Below are positions 8,363 through 15,453 of a DNA stretch of 64,000 nucleotides, piece after piece. The notes below the pieces were generated by a model. The model ran no database searches, was not told where the DNA came from, and worked only from the letters and a program-made list of their open reading frames with translations. The position numbers and the translations under genes were made by a program. The stretch spans positions 1-64,000 of the forward strand of contig NZ_BMQK01000018.1 in the NCBI RefSeq assembly GCF_014648075.1, given 5' to 3'. The stretch is from Streptomyces ruber. GTDB taxonomy: Bacteria > Actinomycetota > Actinomycetes > Streptomycetales > Streptomycetaceae. Positions within the stretch are counted from its first letter, which is position 1, and each line of letters begins with the position of its first letter.

Positions 8363-9283
8363 TTGGTACCTGGCCAATTCGACTCAGGGGGAACGTTGTT
8401 CGATGTCGCTTTCGCCCCTCGCCCGTCCACCCCGTCACCGACTCTCCTCGGGTCCTACGCGCATCTCAAGCGCGTTGAGAACTTACTCGTCACCGGCTGG
8501 CAGCGGCTGACCGACCGGGACTTCTCACTTGCCGTCAGGTGGCCCGCCGTTCACGGCGACCTGCCGTACGACCCGCGGATCCTCGCGCAGACCGTCCGGC
8601 AGACCGGGCTGGTCGTCGCGCACGCCGAATACGACGTCCCGCTCACGCACCAAACCATGCTGAGCACCCTTTCCTTCACCCTCGCTCCCGGCCTTCGCAT
8701 ACCCCGCGGCCGCACGTCCGCGCCGGACGTGCGGATCGTCGTCGCGGAGAACGGCGGCAGACGGCGTACGACGAGCGCCCTGCGGATGTCTTTCCGGGTA
8801 CTGTTCGACGGAGTCGAAATGGCCCGTGCCGAGGCCGAGTTCGCGTGGGTCTCCGAGCGGGTCTACGCCCGGGTCCGGGGAGCCCGCCGCCATGTCGGCT
8901 GGGGGGCCTGGGCGGTGCCGGCGCCCGTGGACGCTCGGCTGGTGTCCCGACCGTCTGCGGCGGACGTGATGCTGTCTCCCGGGGACCGCCCGCACCACTG
9001 GCTGCTGCGCAACGACCCCGGCAACCACCTGCTCTTCGACCATCCAGTCGACCATGTGCCGGGCCTGGCCCTGCTGGAGGCCGCCGACCAGGCCGCACGT
9101 GCCCTGCTCGCCCCGGCTCCCCTCGCGCCCACCGGCATCGAGGCCGCCTACTGGCGGTACGTCGAGTTCGACCAGCCCTGCCATATCGAGGCCGAGCCGC
9201 TGCCGGAGCCGGGTTCGGTGCGGGTCACCGGGATCCAGCAGGGCGAGGCCGCCTTCCGCGTCGACTTCCGTACGGGCGGCTGA
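8363..9283 (+). CDS. AfsA-like gamma-butyrolactone biosynthesis protein
   Basis: AfsA-type enzymes join a beta-ketoacyl-ACP with dihydroxyacetone phosphate, the key step toward A-factor-type signals. This 306-residue protein shows two copies of the AfsA hotdog-like domain. The first contains VHKR-like YAHLKRVENLLVTGW and the second RRHVGW, followed by HHWLLRNDPGNHLLFDHPVDHVPGLALLEAADQA, which carries the family's conserved His/Asp stretch. The open frame begins with a TTG at 8363. A second TTG at 8396, just after a GGGGGA run, is an equally good start and would give about 295 residues. It is divergent from the receptor pseudogene, and the next gene (an aminotransferase remnant) starts at its stop codon. 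The reading frame is intact, so signal synthesis may persist although one receptor is lost. Confidence 0.88.
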   Translation: MVPGQFDSGGTLFDVAFAPRPSTPSPTLLGSYAHLKRVENLLVTGWQRLTDRDFSLAVRWPAVHGDLPYDPRILAQTVRQTGLVVAHAEYDVPLTHQTMLSTLSFTLAPGLRIPRGRTSAPDVRIVVAENGGRRRTTSALRMSFRVLFDGVEMARAEAEFAWVSERVYARVRGARRHVGWGAWAVPAPVDARLVSRPSAADVMLSPGDRPHHWLLRNDPGNHLLFDHPVDHVPGLALLEAADQAARALLAPAPLAPTGIEAAYWRYVEFDQPCHIEAEPLPEPGSVRVTGIQQGEAAFRVDFRTGG

Positions 9284-9990
9284 TGTCCGGATCGCCGGGC
9301 TCAGCGCCGCGGCGGTCCACTTCACCGCGATGCGGGTGCGCGACGGCCGGGTGCTCTCCTGGCTGCGCGCCGCCCTGGCCGACGCCTCGGCCGACCTCTC
9401 GCTGACGGTGACCGGCTACCTCTCGTCCGGTGCTTTCACGGTGGCCGGAGCCGACGAGACACCCGGACTCCTCGTCCGCACCGCGCCGCCCGCCTCCGGC
9501 CCCGTCGGGGTGCTCACGCTGACCGTCGTCGAGCAACCAGGGGTTCCTGCCGTCGGTGAAGCACGTCGGCGGCGAACCGGCCGCGATCCACTTCCTGCGG
9601 CAGACCGCCGAACAGGGTCGCGGCGATGTCACGTTCACCGACCGCCGCGGCCGGCTGAGCGAGGTGTCCATCTGAAGCCGGTCTTCTGGGACGGGACGAG
9701 ACGGGACTGGACTGAACTGGACTGGACTGGCGTGGTGTGGCCAGCGGCCGGCATGCTCGATGGGGTCACCAGGAGCGTCGTCCGCAGACAGATGGACCAC
9801 CTCGGCGTCGCCCGGCGCATCCGCGAGATCAGGCCCGCCGACCGGCCGGAAATGGCGGGCGTCGCCGTCATGAACTTCGGACGCCGGGTGCCGCGGTCCG
9901 CCGGACCGGCCCGGTGCCGCTGCCCGAGGCGCCTGCCTTCGTGGAACTGCTGCACCGGGCCTACGAGGCCGAGCCGCTCATCTCCCTGTG
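9283..9990 (+). pseudogene. Class IV aminotransferase / aminodeoxychorismate lyase-like pseudogene
   Basis: Segments of a PabC-like fold-type IV PLP enzyme appear in order: VHFTAMRVRDGRVLSWLRAAL near 9310-9380, LTVTGYLSSGAF and VGVLTLTVVEQPG to 9540, then in another frame FLPSVKHVGGEPAAIHFLR, then PAAGMLDGVTRSVVRRQMDHL with RPADRPEMAGVAVMNFGR, and finally LPEAPAFVELLHRAYEAEPL near 9920-9980. At least three frame changes and an in-frame stop after GRLSEVSI break it. It starts at the stop codon of the afsA-like gene. An aminodeoxychorismate lyase would fit a cluster that diverts chorismate to aminated aromatics, as its neighbours on the left do (inference). The assignment to PabC-like rather than branched-chain aminotransferase rests on length and motif order only. 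Confidence 0.7.
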
Positions 9991-10710
9991 GTCCTCGTAC
10001 GGCATGCAGCACAGCTGCGCGTCGGGCATCGCGGCGCACTCGTGGGGCGCCGAACCGTCGTCGAACCGCCAGCGCTCCGACGACGGTTCGCCGGTCGCCG
10101 AGGACGGGCTGCCCGCCACGTCGATCCCGCCGCGCGCCGCCTCCGCTGCCAGCTGCGGCAGCACCAGCCGCCAGAACGGTGTCACCGACCGCGCGGACCA
10201 GGCGCGGGCTGGATCGCGTTCCAGCCCTTCCAGTCCCGCCATCACAGCCGTGATGGCGGAGACCGCGTCGTCGAGGTCAACCCCCGGGGCCAGACCGCCC
10301 TGCCGCCGAGCCAGCGCGAGCAGCCCGCGCACCCAGTCCCGCCAGTGCTGCCACAGACTCACCCCGCTGTGCCAGGACGCGTCGTGCGCCAGGCCGAAAC
10401 CCGCCCTGAGCACCGGGTCGCAGGTGACCCACTCGGCGAGCGTGTGCGAGGTGTCGACGAGCAGTTGGAGCGGTTCTGGGTGCTGGGCCGGGACCTGCCC
10501 GGTCACGCACAGCAGGATCTCGGCCGCGGTCGACTCGACCGCCTCGCCAAGGGCCTGCTTGTTCCCGAAATGGAAGTGCAGAGCGCCCTGGCTGACTCGG
10601 GCGAGGGCGCAGATCTGCCCGATGGAGGATCCGGCGAAGCCGCCCCGGTCGAAGAGCTCGGCGGCGGATCGGATCAGTTGACGACGTGTCTTCGCGGCAC
10701 GGTCCTGCAT
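9961..10710 (-). CDS. TetR-family regulator, butyrolactone receptor-like
   Basis: A 249-residue TetR-type repressor. The N-terminus AAKTRRQLIRSAAELFDRGGFAGSSIGQICALARVSQGALHFHFGNKQALGEAV is a complete helix-turn-helix of the ArpA/ScbR class, where S/TRGALYFHF is usual. The ligand domain contains LLVDTSHTLAEWVTCDPVLRAGF and the C-terminal FWRLVLPQLAAEA helix. The last roughly 40 residues look unlike the family and overlap the aminotransferase remnant on the other strand, so the true stop may once have been earlier. I choose the ATG at 10710, with GGAG 11 bases upstream; a GTG four codons earlier is possible. It is divergent from the broken quinone oxidoreductase gene, which it may once have controlled (inference). 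Confidence 0.85.
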   Translation of the reverse strand: MQDRAAKTRRQLIRSAAELFDRGGFAGSSIGQICALARVSQGALHFHFGNKQALGEAVESTAAEILLCVTGQVPAQHPEPLQLLVDTSHTLAEWVTCDPVLRAGFGLAHDASWHSGVSLWQHWRDWVRGLLALARRQGGLAPGVDLDDAVSAITAVMAGLEGLERDPARAWSARSVTPFWRLVLPQLAAEAARGGIDVAGSPSSATGEPSSERWRFDDGSAPHECAAMPDAQLCCMPYEDHREMSGSAS

Positions 10711-10904
10711 GTCTATGCGCACTCCGGGAGAGAGGAGAGGGGAGCGAGGTGGTGAACGAGGAGTGACCCGCGCGCGGACGTGCCGGAGGCGATACCGGGC
10801 GTCCGACCACGGCAGATCCGCCGGTGCACGTCCCGTGCACCGTCCACTCTTACCACGTCAACAACGCGATATGTGCGGACGGTTACCGGCACTGGCGAGA
10901 TCTC

Positions 10905-11420
10905 ATGCCCACTGTGATCGTTCTACGGTTCGACCGCTTCGGCGGTCCGGGGGTGCTCACTGTTGTCGACATACCCGCTCCCCGGCCCGGTCCGGACGAG
11001 GTACTGACACCGTTGAGACGGCCGGTGCGAACTTCGCCGACGTCCACCGGACCGACGGCTCCTACCTGGCCGCGGACCAGCTGCCCCGCATTCCCGGCAG
11101 CGAGGTCGCGGGCCGCACGAGGACGGCCGGCGGGTGCCGGCGCGGGTGTCCCACGGCTGTGCTCAGCAGTCGGTTGCCACGGAGTTTTCGCCTGTTGGAG
11201 ATTCCCGATGACCGGGACGCAGGAACGGCCCTCGCGCTGCTTGTGCAGGACCCGGCCGCCTGGCCTCTGCTGCGGACCGCGGCCCGGCTGCGGACCGGCG
11301 AGACCGTGGTCGTGCACTCGGCGGCGAGCGGCGGGCGGCGTCGGCAGCCTCGCCGTGCGGCTCGCCCGGGAGTTCGGCGCCGACCGGGTCTGGGCGCGGG
11401 CCTCCACGCCGGCGAAGCGG
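10905..11420 (+). pseudogene. NADPH:quinone oxidoreductase (MDR family), broken and cut by an IS630 remnant
   Basis: The start VIVLRFDRFGGPGVLTVVDI and PRPGPDEVL are typical of quinone oxidoreductases. The frame then changes to ETAGANFADVHRTDGSYLAA, DQLPRIPGSEVAGRT, EIPDDRDAGTALALLVQ and RLRTGETVVVHSA. It changes back for VGSLAVRLAREFGADRV and ASTPAKR. The cofactor GxGxxG-type region is thus split by a frameshift near 11335. The gene stops being recognisable at about 11420, where antisense transposase sequence begins. The last third of the enzyme is absent. It probably belonged to the same biosynthetic region as the flanking genes. Confidence 0.8.
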
Positions 11421-11830
11421 CAGCCACCACCGCTCGACCTGGTTGAGCCAGGAGCTGCTGGTGGAGGTGAAGTGGACATGGAAGCGGGGGTGGGCGGCCA
11501 GCCACCGCCGCGTGGCGGGAGTGTTGTGAACTGCGATGAACTGCGATGAACTGCGCCTTCGACAGCTTGGAGGTGTCCACCTGGTGTGACTTGAGCCCGC
11601 GGGCCCGCCAGATCCGCGAGACGGTGGTGTGCGACGTCCCGGTGGCCTTCGCCATCGACCGCGTCGACCAGTGGGCATCACCCTTCGGTGGCGGTGACTC
11701 CGGCGTCTTCACCACTACCTGCTCGACCTGGTCGTCACCGACCGTGCGTGGCCGGCCCGGACGCGGTGCGTCCTCGCCGTCGGCGGCACGCCGCGCACTT
11801 TCTACCGTGCCGACGGACGGAGCACGGGCC
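11421..11830 (-). mobile_element. IS630-family transposase remnant with internal deletion
   Basis: On the minus strand, PRPGRPRTVGDDQVEQVVVK, THWSTRSMAKATGTSHTTVSRIW-like and GLKSHQVDTSKLS match the N-terminal half of IS630 transposases. In the next frame HNTPATRRWLAAHPRFHVHF and SSSWLNQVERWW match the C-terminal catalytic region. The part between them, holding the first two catalytic acids, is deleted, and both ends of the gene are missing. The left edge abuts the quinone oxidoreductase remnant at about 11420. The right edge abuts a carboxylic acid reductase remnant near 11835. No inverted repeats remain. Confidence 0.8.
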
Positions 11831-11837
11831 GACGACG

Positions 11838-12299
11838 ACGGCCTGCCCCTCGACCGCCGGTGCCGCCGTAGACCTGGGCGGACTCGGCGGCACCGGAACC
11901 ACCGCCGAATATCGGACATTCAGCCTGGTGAGGTGAGACCGAACGACGACGGGGGCCCTGGACACCTTCGCCGACTGGCTGGTGGAGGCGGGCCACCGCA
12001 TCGAGCGGGTCGACGACCACGCCGACTGGTACGTGCGGTTCGATGCGGCGATGCGTGCGCTGCCCGAGGACCGGCGGCACTATGAGGCCTGCCCATCCTG
12101 CTGCACGGCCTCAAGGAGCCCGAAGAGCCCGAGGAGCCCGAGGAGCCTGAGGAGCCCGAGGAGCCGGTGTCCGGCTCCGTCATCCCGTCCGACCGGTTCC
12201 GCGCGGCCGTCCGCGCCGGTGCCGTCGACGGGCAGCGGGACATCCCGGGCTTCACCCGCGGCCCTGGCGCGAAGTACGCGAGGACCTGAAGGCCCTGAT
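11838..12299 (+). pseudogene. C-terminal remnant of a carboxylic acid reductase-type enzyme
   Basis: In shifting frames the plus strand spells the end of the reductase domain of CAR/FadD9-type enzymes: AVDLGGLGGTGTTAEYRTFS, then LDTFADWLVEAGHRIERVDD, HADWYVRFDAAMRALPEDRR, then SGSVIPSDRFRAAVRAGAVD, GQRDIPGFTRG and EDLKALM. CARs reduce carboxylic acids to aldehydes by adenylation, thiolation and NADPH reduction. Only about 140 of roughly 1,150 residues remain. Between the last two blocks a short GAGCCC/GAGGAG tandem repeat (12115-12165) encodes Glu-Glu-Pro repeats, probably an expansion after loss of function. It suggests that an aryl or alkyl acid reductase was once part of this region. Confidence 0.72.
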
Positions 12300-12323
12300 G
12301 TCACTTGTGGTAGGCACGCGGGC

Positions 12324-13088
12324 ATGAACAGTGATCTTCTCGCTGGGAAAGTCGTCCTGATCACCGGAGCGAGCAGCGGCATAGGCGCTGCCGCGGCCAG
12401 GGTGTTCTGCCAGGAGGGCGCGACCGTGGTGCTCGCCGCGCGCCGGGCGGAACGTCTGGCGGAACTGACCGAGCAGGTGCGGGCGAAGGGCGCCGAGGCG
12501 GCGTACATGGTCTGCGACGTCACCGACGCCGACGACGCGGCGCGCGCCGTGCAGTTCGCGGAGTCCGAATACGGGCGGCTGGACGGGGCGTTCAACAACG
12601 CCGGCATCGGGGGCGACCGCACCCCGCTGCACCTGATGTCCGACGACGTCTACGACACCGTCATGGACGTCAACGTGCGCGGCGTCTGGAACTGCATACG
12701 TCCCGAGATCGCCGCCATGCTGCGGCACGGTGGCGGTGCCGTTGTCAACAACAGCAGTGTTGCCGGGCTGGTGGCGATACCCGCCGCCGCGCCCTACATC
12801 GCGGCCAAGCACGCGGTGATCGGCCTGACCAGGGCGGCGGCGGACGAGTACGCCCAGCAGGGCATCCGGGTCAACGCGGTGGCCCCGGGAACCACGCGCA
12901 GCGAGATCACCGAGGACTGGTTCCGGCGCAACCCCGGCCTGGAGCAGAGGGTTGACTCGATGACCCCGCAAGGCCGTACGGCCGCTCCGGAGGAGGTCGC
13001 GGCCGCCGCCGCCTGGCTGCTGAGCGACCGCTGCCCGTTCCTCACCGGGACCGTGCTGCCCGTGGACGGCGGTTTCGTCAACCAGTGA
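12324..13088 (+). CDS. Short-chain dehydrogenase/reductase
   Basis: A 254-residue classical SDR. The cofactor motif is VVLITGASSGIGAAAARVF, with NNAG in GAFNNAGIGG. The catalytic Ser is in NNSSVAG, and the Tyr/Lys pair is in APYIAAKHAVIG. VNAVAPGTTRSEI and the C-terminal FLTGTVLPVDGGFVNQ are usual for 3-oxoacyl-ACP reductase-like members. The second residue pattern after the glycine motif (AARRAERL) favours NADP(H). The ATG at 12324 is chosen because it is the first in the coding-biased region; no strong ribosome site is seen. The substrate cannot be told. It sits just after the reductase remnant and before a butyrolactone-receptor-like gene in the same orientation. Confidence 0.92.
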   Translation: MNSDLLAGKVVLITGASSGIGAAAARVFCQEGATVVLAARRAERLAELTEQVRAKGAEAAYMVCDVTDADDAARAVQFAESEYGRLDGAFNNAGIGGDRTPLHLMSDDVYDTVMDVNVRGVWNCIRPEIAAMLRHGGGAVVNNSSVAGLVAIPAAAPYIAAKHAVIGLTRAAADEYAQQGIRVNAVAPGTTRSEITEDWFRRNPGLEQRVDSMTPQGRTAAPEEVAAAAAWLLSDRCPFLTGTVLPVDGGFVNQ

Positions 13089-13174
13089 CGTCCACCGCCC
13101 GGGACGCGGAGCCGGGGGATCCCCGGCTCCGCGTCCCGCTCTATGAAGGCGTCCCGCTCTATGAGGGCTTGGTA

Positions 13175-13194
13175 ACATACCGACCCTTCGGCAG
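13175..13194. promoter_or_regulatory. Autoregulatory-element-like site for a butyrolactone receptor
   Basis: ACATACCGACCCTTCGGCAG lies about 75 bp before the receptor-like gene start at 13271. From memory, the element bound by ArpA-type receptors is ANAWACNNACYNNNCGGTWTG. The first 15 positions fit (ACATAC, AC, C, CGG), but the right-hand TWTG does not. Its position suggests autoregulation. Confidence 0.45.
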
Positions 13195-13270
13195 CGCATA
13201 GTTGAAACCTGAACGAAGACTGAAATGTGAACGACGGATCGACGTTCCGATGGGGCGTAGGGAGTCTGGG

Positions 13271-13933
13271 GTGGCCGAGCGGCAGGAACGTGCGATCCGC
13301 ACGCGTGAGTCCATTCTCGAGGCCATGGCAAGCCTCTTCATCGAGGTCGGCTACGAGGCGGCCACCATCGCGGCGCTCGTCGAGCGCACCGGGCTGACCC
13401 GCGGAGCGCTGTACTTCCACTTCCCGACCAAGGAGGCGATGGCGCGCGGCGTGCTCGCGAGGGCGGTGACCCGCGAGGGCATCCTGCCCCAGACGCACAA
13501 GCTCCAGGAATGGGTCGACCTCGGCCTCCTGCTCGCCTACCGGCTGCCCCGGGAGCCGATGCTGCGCGCAGCGGTCCAGCTGTCCGTCGATCCCAGGGCG
13601 CGCGGTCTGTTCGGTACGCGCTGGCCGGACTGGATCGACCTGGGCGAGGACCTGCTCGTCGAGGCCAAGGAGCGCGGCGAGCTGCTGCCGCACGCCGTCC
13701 CCGCCGAGATAGCCCGGCTGGCCGTGGGCGCCTGGACCGGGGTGCAGCTGGTGACGGAGGCGCTGCCGGACAGGCTCGACCTGTCCGAGGAGATCGCCCG
13801 GCTCTACCAGCTGATCCTGCCCAACGTCGCCAGCATCGGCGTCCTCGCCAAGTTGGACACCTCCCCGTACCGCGCGGAACGGCTGCTCGGCCCGGCGGCG
13901 GACGCGGACGCTGCGGGAAAGCCCTTGACGTGA
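13271..13933 (+). CDS. Gamma-butyrolactone receptor-like TetR regulator
   Basis: A 220-residue protein of the ArpA/ScbR/BarA class, which binds DNA until a butyrolactone releases it. The DNA-binding part is RAIRTRESILEAMASLFIEV, GYEAATIAALVERTGLTRGALYFHFPTKEAM, which matches the class closely. The ligand-domain landmarks LQEWVDLGLLLAYRLPREPMLRAAVQLS, WPDWIDLGEDLLVEAKERGEL and WTGVQLVTEALP are in place, including the conserved Trp of the ligand pocket. I choose the GTG at 13271, which follows AGGGAG by seven bases; an ATG at 13250 is the alternative. A candidate binding element lies just upstream. Whether it is a true receptor or a pseudo-receptor that senses antibiotics cannot be decided from sequence. 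Confidence 0.9.
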   Translation: MAERQERAIRTRESILEAMASLFIEVGYEAATIAALVERTGLTRGALYFHFPTKEAMARGVLARAVTREGILPQTHKLQEWVDLGLLLAYRLPREPMLRAAVQLSVDPRARGLFGTRWPDWIDLGEDLLVEAKERGELLPHAVPAEIARLAVGAWTGVQLVTEALPDRLDLSEEIARLYQLILPNVASIGVLAKLDTSPYRAERLLGPAADADAAGKPLT

Positions 13934-14387
13934 ATCGGTGATGGAGCCGAAGAGCATGGCGCCGAGGACCGGCAAGTACCGTGCCATCGGCACGGACCCG
14001 GCGCACCGCCGTGAGGTGAGCGTCCTCGCGTCCCGTCCGGCCCGGTCGCCGGCGCGACGGCGAAGCCGACGCGCACCAGCACCCGACACGAACGAGCAAC
14101 ATCGGGCGCTTCGAGAAACCCGACAGGTCGTCAGGGGCGTCTGTCGTGAGCTGGTCCGGTGTCGGTGGGGGGGCGGCCCGTCAGAGCCGACAGGGAAAGT
14201 GCGGGGGCTGTAGCCTCCGTAGGTGGGGGCCAGGCCCCGGCTTCCTGTCTGCCGGAGGCAGGCTCACCCCGAGCAGCTCTGCCGACCGATCGACTCATCA
14301 GCGTGGAAGGCCGCCATCGCTTCTCCTCCCAGGACCGGCTCGACGTAACGGAGCAGTGACGCTCTCTCGTCGGCAGTGGGGACCGGT
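13934..14387. other. Intergenic DNA without a confident gene
   Basis: No open frame here has convincing domain content. On the minus strand near 14290-14400 a short stretch, VPVPTADERASLLRYVEPVLGG, looks protein-like but leads into no recognisable gene. Confidence 0.5.
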
Positions 14388-14555
14388 ACCTGTAAGCCCC
14401 GGACCCACGACCTGCGGCGCATCCCATTGCGCGAACCGACCCCGGTGTACCCGCACGTGCTGTTGTCCCGCACCGGAGACCCGCACCCCGTGCTGACCGC
14501 GCTACACGACCATCTGCGCACCTCAGGGTCGCGCACCCCATACGGGGTCTGTCAA
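14388..14555 (+). pseudogene. C-terminal tail of a LysR-type regulator
   Basis: DLRRIPLREPTPVYPHVLL and RTGDPHPVLTALHDHLRTSG match the last 45 or so residues of LysR-type effector domains. Nothing upstream on this strand continues the protein, so this is a fragment. Confidence 0.5.
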
Positions 14556-15453
14556 ACGAGCGGTGTATCCAGAATTGAAGGTCACCGACGGGCTGCGGAG
14601 AGGCGGCCGCGCTGTGGGGCGCGCATGCGCCCAGGACCGTCACGGCACAGTCGCACACGTACGCCTGCCGGCTGCGCACAGCGTTGGGCCCATCGGCCGG
14701 TCCGGAGCGGCGCGGCCACGGCTACGTGCTGCCCGGGTGCCGCCAGGACTGGTTCGACGACTGCGCCGGACCCGGCCTGAGCGTTCCGAGCCTGGTGGCG
14801 GGCCCCGGCGACTTGGTCGGATGGTTCTCGGCCGTCGACACCGAGGGGCGGAGCCTGAGCCGGGACAGTCCGGCCGAAGGTCCGCCCCTGCACGCCCTCG
14901 CCGCGTTCGTCTACGCAGGCCTCGTCCCGATGCCGGAGCAACCCCCGGAGCAGGCCGAACCCGTACCCCACTTCCCTGGACGCAACCTTCGACCGATGGC
15001 GTCCAGCGCCGACGTACAGGCGTCGATCGCTGCCTGGATCTCGTCCGGGGTGGTGTCCTCCGCTTCGAGGGCGGCGGCGAGATGCCGGTCTCTCCTCCCC
15101 GGACCGGGCCACGGCCCGGTCCGCGGAGGACCCCTCGCGCGGCTCGCTGTCGGAAGGCCCGGCGTTCCCGCCGCCGACGGCAGGCGTACCCGGAGGGCGG
15201 CTCCGTAGGCGGCGACGGCGCGTTCGAGGTGGTTGCACGGCAGTAACCACTGTTCCCAGGACCGATCAGGAACCGCCATATGTGGCAGCACGGATGTCTC
15301 TGTGACGCCACTCTCCCGGCTGCTCCGGACAATAGCCGCCATCACAGGCCGTGGCCGCGCCGATGCCAGTAGACAACACAGGCTGAGCGCTTCCGGGGAC
15401 ACCGATGGCACGCGATCTCCGTGAGCGTGGGAGGCACACCCTAGACCCGGGCG
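14556..15453. other. About 900 bp with no confident gene
   Basis: Several overlapping open frames exist on both strands but none carries a recognisable domain. The minus-strand piece around 14990-15110 (RHLAAALEAEDTTPDEIQAA, DACTSALDAIGRRLR) looks helical and protein-like and may be the end of a broken gene. The promoter for the phosphatase gene at 15454 should lie at the right end. Confidence 0.45.

Noticed and set aside
8313-8400. Butyrolactone-receptor operator between the receptor pseudogene and the afsA-like gene
   Set aside because: GGTCCGGTACT resembles half of the known element, but no second half at the right distance was found; too weak to call.
14264-14536. Minus-strand frame with VPVPTADERASLLRYVEPVLGG
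   Set aside because: A short protein-like stretch only; the rest of the frame is not protein-like and the family could not be named.
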